Origin: Nitrosomonadales bacterium
GTDB lineage: Bacteria; Pseudomonadota; Gammaproteobacteria; Burkholderiales; Gallionellaceae
Direction of reading: 5' to 3'
DNA: 64,000 bases
Assembly (NCBI GenBank): GCA_016214695.1
Contig: JACRNY010000001.1
Span: 1,116,001 to 1,180,000, forward strand
Part shown: piece after piece, positions 35,128-44,051 of the stretch
How the letters are laid out: every line of letters starts with the position of its first letter
Position numbering within the stretch: position 1 is the first letter of the stretch
Translations under genes and position numbers: made by a program
Notes under the pieces: generated by a model
Seen by the model: only the letters and a program-made list of their open reading frames with translations
Database searches by the model: none
Told to the model about the DNA's origin: nothing

Positions 35128-35185
35128 TCGTGCCGATTTGAGTTCAGCTTGCGGGGCACGTAAAACATACCAGCTAAAGCGAGGA
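35128..35185 (+). ncRNA. SAM-II/SAM-V-like riboswitch aptamer upstream of metX
   Basis: P1 is CGTGCC (35129-35134) paired with GGCACG (35155-35160). Directly inside it is the conserved GATTT (35135-35139). After P1 comes an A-rich joiner and then GCTAAA (35173-35178), the hallmark 3' motif of the SAM-II/SAM-V fold. The loop segment CTTGC (35148-35152) can pair with GCGAG (35179-35183, one G-U) to give the required H-type pseudoknot. The location ahead of metX fits. A TTGACA at 35094-35099 could be the promoter -35; the -10 is weak. Confidence 0.78.
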
Positions 35186-35186
35186 G

Positions 35187-35223
35187 ACCCGCTCTAGCCC
35201 CAAGCTGTGCGGGTTTTTCTTTT
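35187..35223 (+). terminator. Intrinsic terminator between SAM aptamer and metX
   Basis: ACCCGC (35187-35192) pairs with GCGGGT (35209-35214), with an inner AGC/GCT pair, followed by TTTTTCTTTT. It begins two to four bases after the aptamer pseudoknot and ends just before the metX Shine-Dalgarno, so it could be the expression platform. AGCG/CGCT (35178-35181 with 35190-35193) would compete with both structures. Confidence 0.75.
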
Positions 35224-35232
35224 GGAGCTTCT

Positions 35233-36363
35233 TTGAGCAATTCGGTTGGAATCGTTACGGCGCAACGCGCCCACTTCGACACACCGCTGCAATTCAACAG
35301 CAGCGCGGTGCTGCCGCAATACGACCTGGTGTATGAGACTTACGGCACACTGAATGCCGACCGCTCCAACGCCATACTGATCTGCCACGCCCTGTCGGGC
35401 CACCACCATGTCGCGGGCAGCTATGCCGAAGACCCGAAAAACATCGGCTGGTGGGACAACATGATCGGCCCCGGCAAGCCCATCGACACCGACAAGTTCT
35501 TCGTCATCGGCCTCAACAACCTCGGCGGCTGCCACGGCTCCACCGGCCCGTCGAGCATGGATCCCGCCACCGGCAAGCCTTACGGTTCCAGCTTCCCCAT
35601 CGTCACCGTGGAAGACTGGGTGCACGCGCAGGCACGCCTGGCCGACCGCCTCGGCATCCAGCAGTTCGCCGCGGTGATCGGCGGCAGTCTCGGCGGCATG
35701 CAGGCGATGCAATGGTCGCTGACCTATCCCGAGCGCGTGCGCCATGTGCTGGCCATCGCCACCGCGCCCTGCCTGACCACCGAGAACATCGCCTTCAACG
35801 ACGTGGCACGCAACGCCATCCTGACCGACCCGGATTTCCACGGCGGCGACTTCTACCAGTACAAGGTGGTGCCGACGCGCGGCCTGCGTCTGGCGCGCAT
35901 GCTGGGGCACATCACCTATCTTTCCGACGACGCGATGGCGGGCAAGTTCGGCCGCGGCCTGCGTTCGGGGGAATACAAGTACGGCTACGACATCGAGTTC
36001 GAGGTCGAGTCCTACCTGCGTTACCAGGGCGACAAGTTCGCCGCCTATTTTGACGCCAACACCTATCTGCTGATGACCAAGGCGCTGGACTACTTCGACC
36101 CGGCGCGTCACAGCGAGCACAATCTGGCGCGCGCCTTTGCGCCGATCAAGGCCAGCTATCTGGTGGTGTCGTTCTCCAGCGACTGGCGCTTCTCGCCCGA
36201 CCGCTCGCGCGAGATCGTGAAAGCGCTGCTGCACAACCGCCGCAACGTGAGCTACGCCGAGATCCAGTCGCGCCACGGCCATGACTCTTTCCTGATGCAG
36301 GACGAGCAATACTTCGCGGTGATGCGCAACTATCTGAACAACGTGGCGAAGGAGGCAGCATGA
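35233..36363 (+). CDS. metX: Homoserine O-acyltransferase MetX
   Basis: 376 residues starting at a TTG (35233) five bases after GGAG. Alpha/beta-hydrolase fold with nucleophile Ser in GGSLGGMQ (about 154), Asp in SSDWRFSP and His in RHGHDSF. It activates homoserine for sulfhydrylation. MetX enzymes of betaproteobacteria can use acetyl- or succinyl-CoA, and I cannot decide from sequence by eye. It overlaps metW by ATGA. It is probably repressed by SAM through the upstream riboswitch. Confidence 0.95.
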   Translation: MSNSVGIVTAQRAHFDTPLQFNSSAVLPQYDLVYETYGTLNADRSNAILICHALSGHHHVAGSYAEDPKNIGWWDNMIGPGKPIDTDKFFVIGLNNLGGCHGSTGPSSMDPATGKPYGSSFPIVTVEDWVHAQARLADRLGIQQFAAVIGGSLGGMQAMQWSLTYPERVRHVLAIATAPCLTTENIAFNDVARNAILTDPDFHGGDFYQYKVVPTRGLRLARMLGHITYLSDDAMAGKFGRGLRSGEYKYGYDIEFEVESYLRYQGDKFAAYFDANTYLLMTKALDYFDPARHSEHNLARAFAPIKASYLVVSFSSDWRFSPDRSREIVKALLHNRRNVSYAEIQSRHGHDSFLMQDEQYFAVMRNYLNNVAKEAA

Positions 36364-36962
36364 ACATCTCCATCGTCCAGGCCCGCCCCGATTTCGCCGC
36401 CATCGCGGCGTGGATACCGCAGGGCGCTTCCGTGCTCGACCTCGGCTGCGGCGACGGCGCGCTGCTCGACTATCTGAAGAACACGCGCCAGGTACGCGGC
36501 TACGGCGTCGAGATCAGCGACCTGAACATCCTGCACTGCATCGAGCGCGGTGTGAACGTCATCCAGGGCAATCTGGATGAAGGCCTCTCCGGCTTCGAAA
36601 GCAACTCCTTCGACTTCGTGATCCTGTCGCAGACTCTGCAAGCCACGCGCCACACCGAGGCGCTGATGAAAGAGATCCTGCGCGTTGGCCGCGAGGGCAT
36701 CGTCAGCTTCCCCAACTTCGGCTACTGGAAGAACCGCATGCAGGTACTGCTCGGCAACATGCCCATCTCGCGCGAACTGCCCTACCAGTGGTACGACACG
36801 CCCAACGTGCACCTGTGCACGCTGGACGACTTCGAGAACCTCTGCGACACGCATGAGGTGCGCATCCTTGCCCGGCATGTGATCACGGGCGGCAAGGATG
36901 TCGAGGTGATGCCCAACCTGCGCGGCAGCGTGGCGGTGTACCGGTTCAAGCGTGCGGAATGA
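36360..36962 (+). CDS. metW: MetW, methyltransferase-like partner of MetX
   Basis: 200 residues. The SAM-binding motif [15 protein letters not shown] is at about 25-39, with family blocks [20 protein letters not shown] and [11 protein letters not shown]. MetW occurs next to metX throughout betaproteobacteria and is thought to support MetX activity. The 4-base overlap with metX implies coupled translation. The downstream repeat cluster (36966-37066) ends the unit. Confidence 0.93.
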   Translation: MNISIVQARPDFAAIAAWIPQGASVLDLGCGDGALLDYLKNTRQVRGYGVEISDLNILHCIERGVNVIQGNLDEGLSGFESNSFDFVILSQTLQATRHTEALMKEILRVGREGIVSFPNFGYWKNRMQVLLGNMPISRELPYQWYDTPNVHLCTLDDFENLCDTHEVRILARHVITGGKDVEVMPNLRGSVAVYRFKRAE

Positions 36963-36965
36963 GCG

Positions 36966-37066
36966 CCGTTCGTGCTGAGTCCTTCGACCTTGCTCAGGAC
37001 AGGCCCGTCGAAACACATTCCGTAGCGTACAGAGCCGTTCCCCTTCGACAAGCTCAGGGCGAACGG
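36966..37066. repeat. Inverted dispersed repeat between metW and ampG
   Basis: The left end reads CCGTTCGTGCTGAGTCCTTC and the right end CTTCGACAAGCTCAGGGCGA followed by ACGG; these are degenerate inverted copies of one unit, with a middle TTGCTCAGGAC / GTCGAAACAC copy between. Same family as at 12354-12428 and 40667-40724. It fills the 127-base spacer. Confidence 0.75.
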
Positions 37067-37089
37067 CTAAATCAGAGACAGCCCACAAG

Positions 37090-38343
37090 ATGACCGTCTG
37101 GCAACAACTCTTCACCAAACGCATGCTCATTTGCGTGTTCACCGGCTTCGCCTCCGGCCTGCCGCTGTTCCTGCTGTTCAACCTCGTCCCCGCCTGGCTG
37201 CGCTCTGAGCAGATCGACCTCAAGACCATCGGCCTGTTCGCGCTGATCCAGTTCCCCTACACCTGGAAGTTCCTGTGGTCGCCTTTCCTCGACCGCTACG
37301 TGCTGCCGATACTCGGCCGCCGCCGTGGTTGGATGCTGCTCACGCAGATCGGCCTGCTCGCGGTGATTGCCGCCCTCGGTGGCTTCTCGCCGCAGACCGA
37401 CATGACCGCCATCGTCCTGTTCTGCACCCTGCTCGCCTTCCTCTCCGCCACTCAGGACATCGCACTCGATGCCTACCGGCGCGAACTGCTGAGTGATGTC
37501 GAACTGGGCCTCGGCAACGCCATCCATGTCAACGCCTACCGCATCGCGGGACTGGTGCCCGGTTCGCTCTCTCTCATCCTCGCCGACTTCCTGCCATGGA
37601 GCACGGTGTTCATCATCACCGCGCTGTTCATGCTGCCCGGCATGGCGATGACGCTGATGGTGAGCGAGCCGCACCGCGCCGCGCCGCCCAAGACGCTGCG
37701 CGAAGCGGTGGTGGAACCGTTCCACGAGTTCATCACGCGCAAAGGCTGGAACAGCGCGCTGCTGGTGCTGGCCTTCCTGCTGTTCTACAAACTCGGCGAC
37801 AGCATGTGCACCGCGCTGGCCACACCGTTCTACCTCGACATGGGATTCTCCAAGACCGACATCGGCCTCATTGCCAAGAACGCCGGACTGTGGCCCTCTA
37901 TCATCGGCGGCATGCTGGGCGGCCTGTGGATGGTGAAGATCGGCATCAACCGCGCGCTGTGGCTGTTCGGCGTGGTGCAGGTGGTCTCCATCTTCGGCTT
38001 CGCCTGGCTCGCCTCGCACGGTCATTTCGACACGATTGGCGTCGCCGAACGCAGCCAGCTCGCCATCGTCATCGGCCTGGAAGCGCTGGGTGTGGGCCTC
38101 GGAACCGTCGCCTTCGTCGCCTTCATCGCCCGCACCACCCACCCCGCCTACACCGCCACCCAGTTCGCGCTGTTCACCAGCCTGATGGCGATCCCGCGCA
38201 CCTTCGCCAATGCAGCAACGGGATGGTTGGTGGAGGGCATGGGATGGACGATGTTCTTCTTGTTGTGCGTGGTGCTGGCGGTGCCGGGGATGTTGTTGTT
38301 GTTTAAGGTTGCGCCGTGGGGTGAAACACAGCAAAAAAGTTAG
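37090..38343 (+). CDS. ampG: AmpG-type muropeptide permease (MFS)
   Basis: 417 residues with about 12 membrane helices. The N-terminal segment FTGFASGLPLFLLFNLVPAWL and the loop WSPFLDRYVLP, then SATQDIALDAYRREL, are AmpG hallmarks. AmpG imports anhydromuropeptides (GlcNAc-anhydroMurNAc-peptides) for recycling, which suits Mpl, AmgK and MurU encoded in the same window. It is preceded by repeats and has no co-directional partner with a clear function. Confidence 0.9.
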   Translation: MTVWQQLFTKRMLICVFTGFASGLPLFLLFNLVPAWLRSEQIDLKTIGLFALIQFPYTWKFLWSPFLDRYVLPILGRRRGWMLLTQIGLLAVIAALGGFSPQTDMTAIVLFCTLLAFLSATQDIALDAYRRELLSDVELGLGNAIHVNAYRIAGLVPGSLSLILADFLPWSTVFIITALFMLPGMAMTLMVSEPHRAAPPKTLREAVVEPFHEFITRKGWNSALLVLAFLLFYKLGDSMCTALATPFYLDMGFSKTDIGLIAKNAGLWPSIIGGMLGGLWMVKIGINRALWLFGVVQVVSIFGFAWLASHGHFDTIGVAERSQLAIVIGLEALGVGLGTVAFVAFIARTTHPAYTATQFALFTSLMAIPRTFANAATGWLVEGMGWTMFFLLCVVLAVPGMLLLFKVAPWGETQQKS

Positions 38344-38385
38344 CTTGTTTCCTATGTGAAATCCATTGGATGATTGAGGAATAAC

Positions 38386-39165
38386 ATGAGCCACTCTCCC
38401 AAAGCCGTTTTTGATTACTCAATTGAGCGTGCTCGTCACACACTAAACCTTTATGACATTTTGCATAACTCTCGGCGTCGTTCCGGAAGAAGTGACTGGC
38501 TAAATAAGTTTAAGGATTTGATGCATTGGCCTAGGGGAGAGAGCGTTGTAAGAATCGATGGCAAAGACAAGAACAGTCTTCTCATACTCCGAAGTTCTTT
38601 AGGTATCACGAGCGAACGTTTTGCTCATATCTACGTTTCCGAATTGCTCAGGTCTGCCATTGTTAGCTCAGTCTCAGCAATGGACAGATATTTTCATGAC
38701 CTGATTCTTAGTCAGGCATGGACTCTTTTGAGCAAACCAGAGGACTCAATACCAAAAAAACTAAAAGCCTTACCTATCCCCGCTTACGCCGTTCGAAAGG
38801 CCTTGGAGGCATTAAGGGAGAATCGAGATGCTAGGCCAGGACATTTCCTTAAAAAGGAAATACAGGCTGTTCTTCACAAGGAGCACACTTTCCAAAGTGT
38901 ATCTGGCGTTGACACGGCAATCTCGATGCTTGGCATTGACGATTTTTGGAAATCTGTGGGGGGAGGGCTTGGTCTTTCAGCTGGTGATGCTCAAACAAAG
39001 ATTCGTGATATTGCTAAGCGCCGTAATCAAATTGTTCATGAGGCTGACATAGTCCTTAAAACGAAGGGGAAAATCATTTCACTCCGAGACATTTCCAGAA
39101 CCGAAGCTGAAGAAATTGTTAGCTTCATTGAAAAATTTGTATCAGAAGTAGAAAAGTTAGCTTAG
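38386..39165 (+). CDS. HEPN-like domain protein (possible RNase), probably acquired
   Basis: 259 residues from the ATG at 38386, preceded by GAGGAA; a TTG at 38374 is less likely. The C-terminal helix has RNQIVHEAD (about residues 220-228), an Rx4H motif within RDIAKRRNQIVH, as in RiboL-PSP-type HEPN RNases. The N-terminal 150 residues are helical (SELLRSAIVSSVSAMDRYFHDLI). Base composition is clearly AT-richer than all neighbours, which signals transfer. There is no visible partner such as MNT, so a solitary defence or stress RNase is only a possibility. Its end overlaps the convergent gene by 9 bases. Confidence 0.7.
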   Translation: MSHSPKAVFDYSIERARHTLNLYDILHNSRRRSGRSDWLNKFKDLMHWPRGESVVRIDGKDKNSLLILRSSLGITSERFAHIYVSELLRSAIVSSVSAMDRYFHDLILSQAWTLLSKPEDSIPKKLKALPIPAYAVRKALEALRENRDARPGHFLKKEIQAVLHKEHTFQSVSGVDTAISMLGIDDFWKSVGGGLGLSAGDAQTKIRDIAKRRNQIVHEADIVLKTKGKIISLRDISRTEAEEIVSFIEKFVSEVEKLA

Positions 39166-39756
39166 CTGCCGATTCTGCACCTTCCCCAGCACCACCTGCG
39201 CCACCACCGCACCGATCAGCGCCATCAACATATCCGACTGCGTATCCCACGCATAACCCTGCGTGCCGAGGAAGGCATCCGCGCCTTGGCCCATCATCTC
39301 CGCCGCCGCCCATTCGATGAGTTCGTAAGATGCGCTCACCGCGAGGCAGCAGGCGGCCACCAGTGTGAACAGCAGTTTGCCTTGCTTCAACGGTGAGCTG
39401 CGCAGCAGCAGTTCGCGGAACAGCATGGCGGGGATGAAGCCCTGCGCGAGGTGGCCGATCTTGTCGTAGTTGTTGCGCGCGAAGCCGAACCAGTCCTGCA
39501 TCCAGTAGCCCAGCGGCACTTCGGCATAGGTGTAGTGGCCGCCGACCATGAGGATGAGGGCGTGCAGGAACAGCAGGCGGTATAGGAGCGGGGTGAGGGG
39601 GTAGCGCTTGTATGTTGCAGCAAGGATGGGGACGGCGATGAAGATGGGTGCGGTTTCCATCCACCAAGTGGGGTAGTCGTGGGGGTGGAGGGCGGTGATT
39701 CCTAGCAGGATGATCCCGGTTGGCAGAAGGATCAAAGGTTCGTTGATTTTTTTCAT
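39157..39756 (-). CDS. DUF2238 (YjdF-like) inner-membrane protein
   Basis: 199 residues with about six hydrophobic helices. Conserved block HYTYAEVPLGYWMQDWFGFARNNYDKIGHLAQGF (about 74-107, seen as HYTYAEVP and NNYDKIGHLAQG) and YELIEWAAAEMMGQGADAFLGTQGYAWDTQ-like C-terminal acidic/aromatic motifs are typical of the DUF2238 family. Function unknown. A palindromic repeat lies upstream, between it and xthA. Confidence 0.85.
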   Translation of the reverse strand: MKKINEPLILLPTGIILLGITALHPHDYPTWWMETAPIFIAVPILAATYKRYPLTPLLYRLLFLHALILMVGGHYTYAEVPLGYWMQDWFGFARNNYDKIGHLAQGFIPAMLFRELLLRSSPLKQGKLLFTLVAACCLAVSASYELIEWAAAEMMGQGADAFLGTQGYAWDTQSDMLMALIGAVVAQVVLGKVQNRQLS

Positions 39757-39772
39757 TCCTTAACCCCTCTTA

Positions 39773-39849
39773 GCCACAGAGGACACAGAGATACCTGCTG
39801 TATGTTCAGGTGCTGTGACTTTCTCTGTGGTCTCTGTGTACTCTGTGGC
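39773..39849. repeat. Inverted repeat GCCACAGAGGACACAGAG...CTCTGTGTACTCTGTGGC
   Basis: The 19-base left end GCCACAGAGGACACAGAGA and the right end TCTCTGTGTACTCTGTGGC are near-perfect inverted copies, with a further internal CTCTGTGGTCTCTGTG. This kind of repeat is widespread in proteobacterial spacers. It is a separate family from the others in this window. Confidence 0.8.
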
Positions 39850-39864
39850 AAATGGTTTTGCATT

Positions 39865-40632
39865 TCAGTCCCTGTAATCCACCATGAACGGCGCATGGTC
39901 GCTGAAGCGCTGTTCCTTGTAGATGCCCGTCGATACCGCTTTCTCCGCCATGGCCGGAGTGACGGCATGGTAGTCCAGACGCCAGCCTACGTCCTTGGCC
40001 CAGGCTTGGCCGCGGTTCGACCACCAGGTGTAGGCTTCCAGCTCGGGATGCAGTTTGCGGAACACGTCGACGAAGCCGACCTCGCTGAACAATTTGGTGA
40101 GCCAGGCGCGTTCTTCGGGCAGGAAGCCGGAGTTCTTTTTGTTGCCCTTCCAGTTCTTCAGGTCCTTCTCGGTGTGGGCGATGTTCCAGTCGCCGCAGAC
40201 GATGACGTCGCGGCCGCTGTTCTTCAGGGCCACCATGTGCGGCATGAAAGCTTCGAGGAACTTGAACTTCACTGCCTGGCGTTCTTCGCCGCTGGAGCCG
40301 GAAGGCAGGTAGAGCGAGACGACGCTGAGGTTGCCGAATTGCGCTTCGATGTAGCGGCCTTCGGCGTCGAATTCGGGGATGCCGAGGCCGACGATGACGT
40401 TGTCCGGCTTGCTTTTGCAGTAGATGCCGACGCCGCTGTAGCCCTTCTTCTCGGCGTAGTGGAAATAGCCGTGGTAGCCGTGCGGGGCGAGCATGTCCGG
40501 CGTCATGTCCGCTTGCTGGGCCTTGAGTTCCTGCACACACAGGATGTCGGCATGCTGCTTGCCGAACCACTCGAGGAAGCCTTTGTTGTAAGCGGAGCGG
40601 ATGCCGTTGAGATTGAGGGTGATGATACGCAT
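39865..40632 (-). CDS. xthA: Exodeoxyribonuclease III
   Basis: 255 residues, full length for ExoIII. The endonuclease/exonuclease/phosphatase fold shows the metal Glu in CVQELKAQ (about 34), GDWNIAHTEKDLKNWKGN, WRLDYHAVTP and the terminal SDHAPFMVDY with the catalytic Asp-His pair. It repairs abasic sites and 3'-blocked ends. The gene starts near the inverted repeat at 40667-40724 that separates it from divergent pyrE. Confidence 0.95.
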   Translation of the reverse strand: MRIITLNLNGIRSAYNKGFLEWFGKQHADILCVQELKAQQADMTPDMLAPHGYHGYFHYAEKKGYSGVGIYCKSKPDNVIVGLGIPEFDAEGRYIEAQFGNLSVVSLYLPSGSSGEERQAVKFKFLEAFMPHMVALKNSGRDVIVCGDWNIAHTEKDLKNWKGNKKNSGFLPEERAWLTKLFSEVGFVDVFRKLHPELEAYTWWSNRGQAWAKDVGWRLDYHAVTPAMAEKAVSTGIYKEQRFSDHAPFMVDYRD

Positions 40633-40666
40633 GGAATTCCTTGTAGAAGTCGGCGCGCATTATGAC

Positions 40667-40724
40667 CCGTTCGGGCTGAGCTTGTCGAAGCCAGTTCACC
40701 CTTCGACAGGCTCAGGGCGAACGG
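40667..40724. repeat. MITE-like inverted repeat between xthA and pyrE
   Basis: Left end CCGTTCGGGCTGAGCTTGTC then GAAG, right end CTTCGACAGGCTCAGGGCGA then ACGG: inverted copies of a 24-base unit around 10 bases of spacer. Same family as at 12354-12428 and 36966-37066. Its right end lies about 20 bases upstream of the pyrE -10 and overlaps the -35 area. Confidence 0.8.
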
Positions 40725-40744
40725 ACTTTCCATGGCTGTTTCAC

Positions 40745-40750
40745 TATAAT
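40745..40750 (+). promoter_or_regulatory. Consensus -10 (TATAAT) of pyrE
   Basis: A perfect TATAAT lies 34 bases before the pyrE ATG at 40785. It overlaps the alternative in-frame ATG at 40749, which therefore lies upstream of the likely transcript start and can be excluded. No good -35 is visible at the right distance. Confidence 0.6.
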
Positions 40751-40784
40751 GGCGGCTCTGTCCAATCCATCTGCAAAGCTTTCC

Positions 40785-41426
40785 ATGCACGCATACCGCC
40801 AGGATTTCATCCGTTTCGCCGTCGCCCAGAATGTACTCCGTTTCGGCGAGTTCCAGACCAAGGCCGGGCGCCTGTCGCCTTACTTCTTCAACTCGGGGCT
40901 GTTTCAGGACGGCGCCGCCTTGCGCGAGCTGTGCCAGTTCTACGCACAGGCGATCCTTGCCTCGGGAGTGGAGTTCGACATGCTGTTTGGCCCAGCATAC
41001 AAGGGGATCCCGCTGGTAGCGGGTACTTCCATCGCGCTGTCCGAGCAGGGCCGCAACGTGCCGTATTGCTTCAACCGCAAGGAAGCCAAGGACCATGGCG
41101 AGGGCGGCAATACGGTGGGGGCCAAGCTGCAAGGCAAGGTGTTGATCATCGACGATGTGATCTCGGCCGGCACCTCGGTGCGCGAGTCCATCGAACTAAT
41201 CCGCGCGGCCGGTGCCACACCGTGCGGCGTGGTGATCGCGCTGGACCGCATGGAACGCGGGCAGGGCGAGTTGTCGGCAGTGCAGGAGGTGAAGCGCGAC
41301 TATGGCTTGCCGGTCGTCTCCATCGCTGCTTTGAACGACCTGCTCGGGTATTTGCAGGGGCAGGCGGACTTGGTGCAGAATCTGCACGCGGTCCAATCCT
41401 ATCGTGACCGTTACGGGGTGAAATGA
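40785..41426 (+). CDS. pyrE: Orotate phosphoribosyltransferase
   Basis: 213 residues from the ATG at 40785, equal to E. coli Pyr[14 protein letters not shown], the loop [12 protein letters not shown] and the PRPP-binding [13 protein letters not shown] are intact. It makes OMP from orotate and PRPP in pyrimidine synthesis. The next gene starts at the stop codon (ATGA). Confidence 0.97.
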   Translation: MHAYRQDFIRFAVAQNVLRFGEFQTKAGRLSPYFFNSGLFQDGAALRELCQFYAQAILASGVEFDMLFGPAYKGIPLVAGTSIALSEQGRNVPYCFNRKEAKDHGEGGNTVGAKLQGKVLIIDDVISAGTSVRESIELIRAAGATPCGVVIALDRMERGQGELSAVQEVKRDYGLPVVSIAALNDLLGYLQGQADLVQNLHAVQSYRDRYGVK

Positions 41427-42037
41427 TGATCGATTCGAGATTGCTGGTGGGTGCTGCAGCTCTGTGTGCAGCGATGATTTCAGTGAATGCCGAAGCCAAG
41501 CTGTACAAGTGGGTGGACAAGAACGGCCAGACCCACTACGGCGAGACCATCCCGCCCGAGTATGCCAACCGGGACACCCAAGTGCTTGAAAAGAGCCGCC
41601 TGCAGGATCGCAAGGACGGTTTCGACGTCAAGCAACAGGAAGAAAGCAAGGTGGATCCCGAGATCGCCAAGGCCGCCAAGGAAGCCAAGCGCAAGGACGA
41701 GGCCTTGCTGAACACCTACAGCAATGAGAAAGAGATCGACCTGTCGCGCCAGCGCAACCTGCTTCAGGTCGAAGCACGCGTAAACAGCTATAGCACCATG
41801 TTGATATCAGCCCAGGAGAGACTGGCCGATCTTCACAAGGAGCGCGACGAGATCACCAGCAGGGGCAGGCCGATACCTCCTTCATTGACTGAAGACATCA
41901 GCGAAGCCATGGCGCTGGTAGCCAAGCGCCAGAAGGAGCTGAGTGTCAGCCAGAAGGAAATGGAGGGTGTAAAGATGCGTTATGACGCCGAGAAGAAGCG
42001 TTATCGCGAGCTGAAAGGGCTCGAGCCTGCGAAGTGA
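41423..42037 (+). CDS. DUF4124-domain exported coiled-coil protein
   Basis: 204 residues with a signal peptide ([19 protein letters not shown]). The mature N-terminus [20 protein letters not shown] is the DUF4124 signature, common in betaproteobacterial periplasmic proteins. The rest is a charged coiled coil (about 75-200; [30 protein letters not shown]). Function unknown. It overlaps pyrE by 4 bases (ATG at 41426 is an alternative) and is convergent with the carbonic anhydrase gene, with no gap. Confidence 0.82.
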   Translation: MMIDSRLLVGAAALCAAMISVNAEAKLYKWVDKNGQTHYGETIPPEYANRDTQVLEKSRLQDRKDGFDVKQQEESKVDPEIAKAAKEAKRKDEALLNTYSNEKEIDLSRQRNLLQVEARVNSYSTMLISAQERLADLHKERDEITSRGRPIPPSLTEDISEAMALVAKRQKELSVSQKEMEGVKMRYDAEKKRYRELKGLEPAK

Positions 42038-42670
42038 TTACAATTCCGCGAATGCCCGGGTAGTTGCATCGTAGTGCAGTAGCTGCCCGTGTTCGATATC
42101 GAAGTACCAGCCATGTAGTTCCAGCGTACCGTTCTCCACGCGTTCGCGTATCCACGGGAACGTCATCAGATTGCCGAGCGAGACCAGGATGGAGCGTTGT
42201 TCGCAGGCGCGCTCCTTTTCCTCCAGCGGCGCATGCGGCATCTCCTCCATCACTTCTGCGCGCGCACTCTCTGCCAGACACATCCAGTCATCGATGTATG
42301 AACCGCTGGCGCAGACACCGCCCGTCCTGACCAGCGTATTGATACCGCCGCAATGCGCATGCCCGAGCACGATGACATGCCCGACCCCGAGGAAGTTGAC
42401 GCCGTATTCGATGGCGGCGGTGGTGCCGTGGTGGCCGTTATGGTCTTCCAGCGGCGGAACCAGGTTGGCGACGTTGCGGATGACAAACAGGTCACCGGGA
42501 TCGCAATTGAACACCAGCGCCGGATCGACGCGCGAATCGCAGCAGGCGACGACGAGTATCTTCGGCGTCTGCCCCTGCTTCACCAACTGTTGATAGAGAT
42601 TGTCGTGGCTTTCGAAATGTTGCTCGCGAAAGCGGCGGAAGCCCTCGATGAGCTGGGTGACCGCGCTCAT
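42038..42670 (-). CDS. can: Beta-class carbonic anhydrase
   Basis: 210 residues. The zinc ligands are Cys44 in CCDSR with the Asp-Arg dyad, and His and Cys in LGHAHCGG (about 103-109). It interconverts CO2 and bicarbonate in the cytoplasm. It is the last gene of the minus-strand run fbp-purE-purC-can and overlaps purC by ATGA. Form II RuBisCO uses CO2 and several biosynthetic carboxylases use bicarbonate, so the enzyme connects both pools. Confidence 0.95.
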   Translation of the reverse strand: MSAVTQLIEGFRRFREQHFESHDNLYQQLVKQGQTPKILVVACCDSRVDPALVFNCDPGDLFVIRNVANLVPPLEDHNGHHGTTAAIEYGVNFLGVGHVIVLGHAHCGGINTLVRTGGVCASGSYIDDWMCLAESARAEVMEEMPHAPLEEKERACEQRSILVSLGNLMTFPWIRERVENGTLELHGWYFDIEHGQLLHYDATTRAFAEL

Positions 42671-43551
42671 GCGCCCGTCAACAACCGCTGGGCTTCGCGG
42701 TATTTGTCGGCGGTCTTCTGCAGCACATCCGCGGGAACCTGCGGCGCCGGCGGCTGTTTGTTCCAGCCGGAGGACTCCAGCCAGTCGCGTACGAACTGCT
42801 TGTCGAAGCTGGGCGGATTGCTGCCGACCTTGTATTGGTCGGCGGGCCAGAAACGCGAGGAATCCGGCGTGAGGGCCTCGTCGATGAGGTACAGTTTGCC
42901 GGAAGCGTCGGTGCCGAACTCAAATTTGGTGTCGGCGATGATGATGCCCTTGGTCAGCGCGTAATCCGCTGCCTGGGTGTAGAGCGCGAGCGTGGCGTTC
43001 TTCACTTTTTCGGCCATGTCCGCACCCAGAAGCTTTTTGGCTTCCTCGAAAGAGATGTTCTCGTCGTGCTCGCCCACGGCGGCCTTGGTGGATGGCGTGA
43101 ACAGCGGCTGCGGCAGTTTCTGCGCTTCCTGCAAACCGGCTGGCAGCTGGATGCCGCACACGGCGCCGGTCTTCTTGTAGTCCTTCCAGCCGGAGCCGAC
43201 CAGGTAGCCGCGCACAATGGCTTCGATCGGCAGGGGCTTCAGTTTTTTGGTGACGAAGGAACGGCCGCGCACCTGCGCTTTTTCCGCTTCGGTCTTCACC
43301 ACGGATTCGGGGTCGATACCGGAAAGGTGGTTGGGGATGACGTTGCCCAGCTTCTTGAACCAGAAGTTCGACACTGCCGTGAGCACCTCACCCTTGCCGG
43401 GGATAGGCGTCGGCAGGATGACGTCGAAGGCGGAAAGGCGATCGGTCTGCACGATGAGCAGGTGGTCGGCATCCACTTCGTACAAGTCGCGCACCTTGCC
43501 GCGGTGCAGGAACTTCAGGCTGGTCAGGTTCGATTCGTGTAGTGCGCTCAT
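42667..43551 (-). CDS. purC: SAICAR synthetase PurC
   Basis: 294 residues, of the longer PurC type. The start [27 protein letters not shown] and the block [30 protein letters not shown] (recognised by LIDE and DSSRFW) are present. It condenses CAIR with aspartate. It starts two bases after the purE stop and overlaps can, so purE-purC-can form one translationally coupled group. Confidence 0.96.
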   Translation of the reverse strand: MSALHESNLTSLKFLHRGKVRDLYEVDADHLLIVQTDRLSAFDVILPTPIPGKGEVLTAVSNFWFKKLGNVIPNHLSGIDPESVVKTEAEKAQVRGRSFVTKKLKPLPIEAIVRGYLVGSGWKDYKKTGAVCGIQLPAGLQEAQKLPQPLFTPSTKAAVGEHDENISFEEAKKLLGADMAEKVKNATLALYTQAADYALTKGIIIADTKFEFGTDASGKLYLIDEALTPDSSRFWPADQYKVGSNPPSFDKQFVRDWLESSGWNKQPPAPQVPADVLQKTADKYREAQRLLTGA

Positions 43552-43553
43552 GG

Positions 43554-44048
43554 TCAGTTCAATGTGGGCAATGTGGTTGCAGCGATCTGTTCCGCTTGTT
43601 TCTTGCGATAGGCCGTCAGCTTGTCGGCCAGCGCCTTGTCATTCAAGGCCAGCATGGAGACAGCGAACAATCCCGCGTTCGCCGAGCCCGCTTCGCCGAT
43701 GGCGAAGGTCGCCACGGGGATGCCTTTCGGCATCTGCACGATGGACAGTAATGAGTCCATTCCCTTCAGGTATTTGGAGGGGATGGGAACGCCCAGCACG
43801 GGCAGCGTGGTCTTGCCGGCGATGACGCCCGCAAGATGCGCCGCACCGCCCGCACCGGCGATGAAACACTGCACGCCTTGCGCGCTCATTTCCTTGATGT
43901 AGTCGAACAGCAGGTCGGGTGAGCGGTGTGCCGAGATCACTCTGGCATCGAAGGTCACACCGAAATCTTGCAGCGCACGTGCGGCCTGCTGCATGATCTC
44001 CCAGTCATTCGAACTGCCCATCACGATGGAAACGAGCGGCTGGGCCAT
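43554..44048 (-). CDS. purE: N5-CAIR mutase PurE (class I)
   Basis: 164 residues. Class I features are [27 protein letters not shown] and the IGEAGSANA segment. PurE shifts the carboxyl group of N5-CAIR (made from bicarbonate by PurK) to give CAIR for PurC, the next gene. No purK lies in the window. The start is 3 bases after the fbp stop; its Shine-Dalgarno is inside fbp. Confidence 0.95.
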   Translation of the reverse strand: MAQPLVSIVMGSSNDWEIMQQAARALQDFGVTFDARVISAHRSPDLLFDYIKEMSAQGVQCFIAGAGGAAHLAGVIAGKTTLPVLGVPIPSKYLKGMDSLLSIVQMPKGIPVATFAIGEAGSANAGLFAVSMLALNDKALADKLTAYRKKQAEQIAATTLPTLN

Positions 44049-44051
44049 GAC

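Noticed and set aside
40749-40784. Longer PyrE start at 40749
   Set aside because: The ATG overlaps a perfect TATAAT, so it is upstream of the likely transcript start; the start at 40785 gives exactly the family length.
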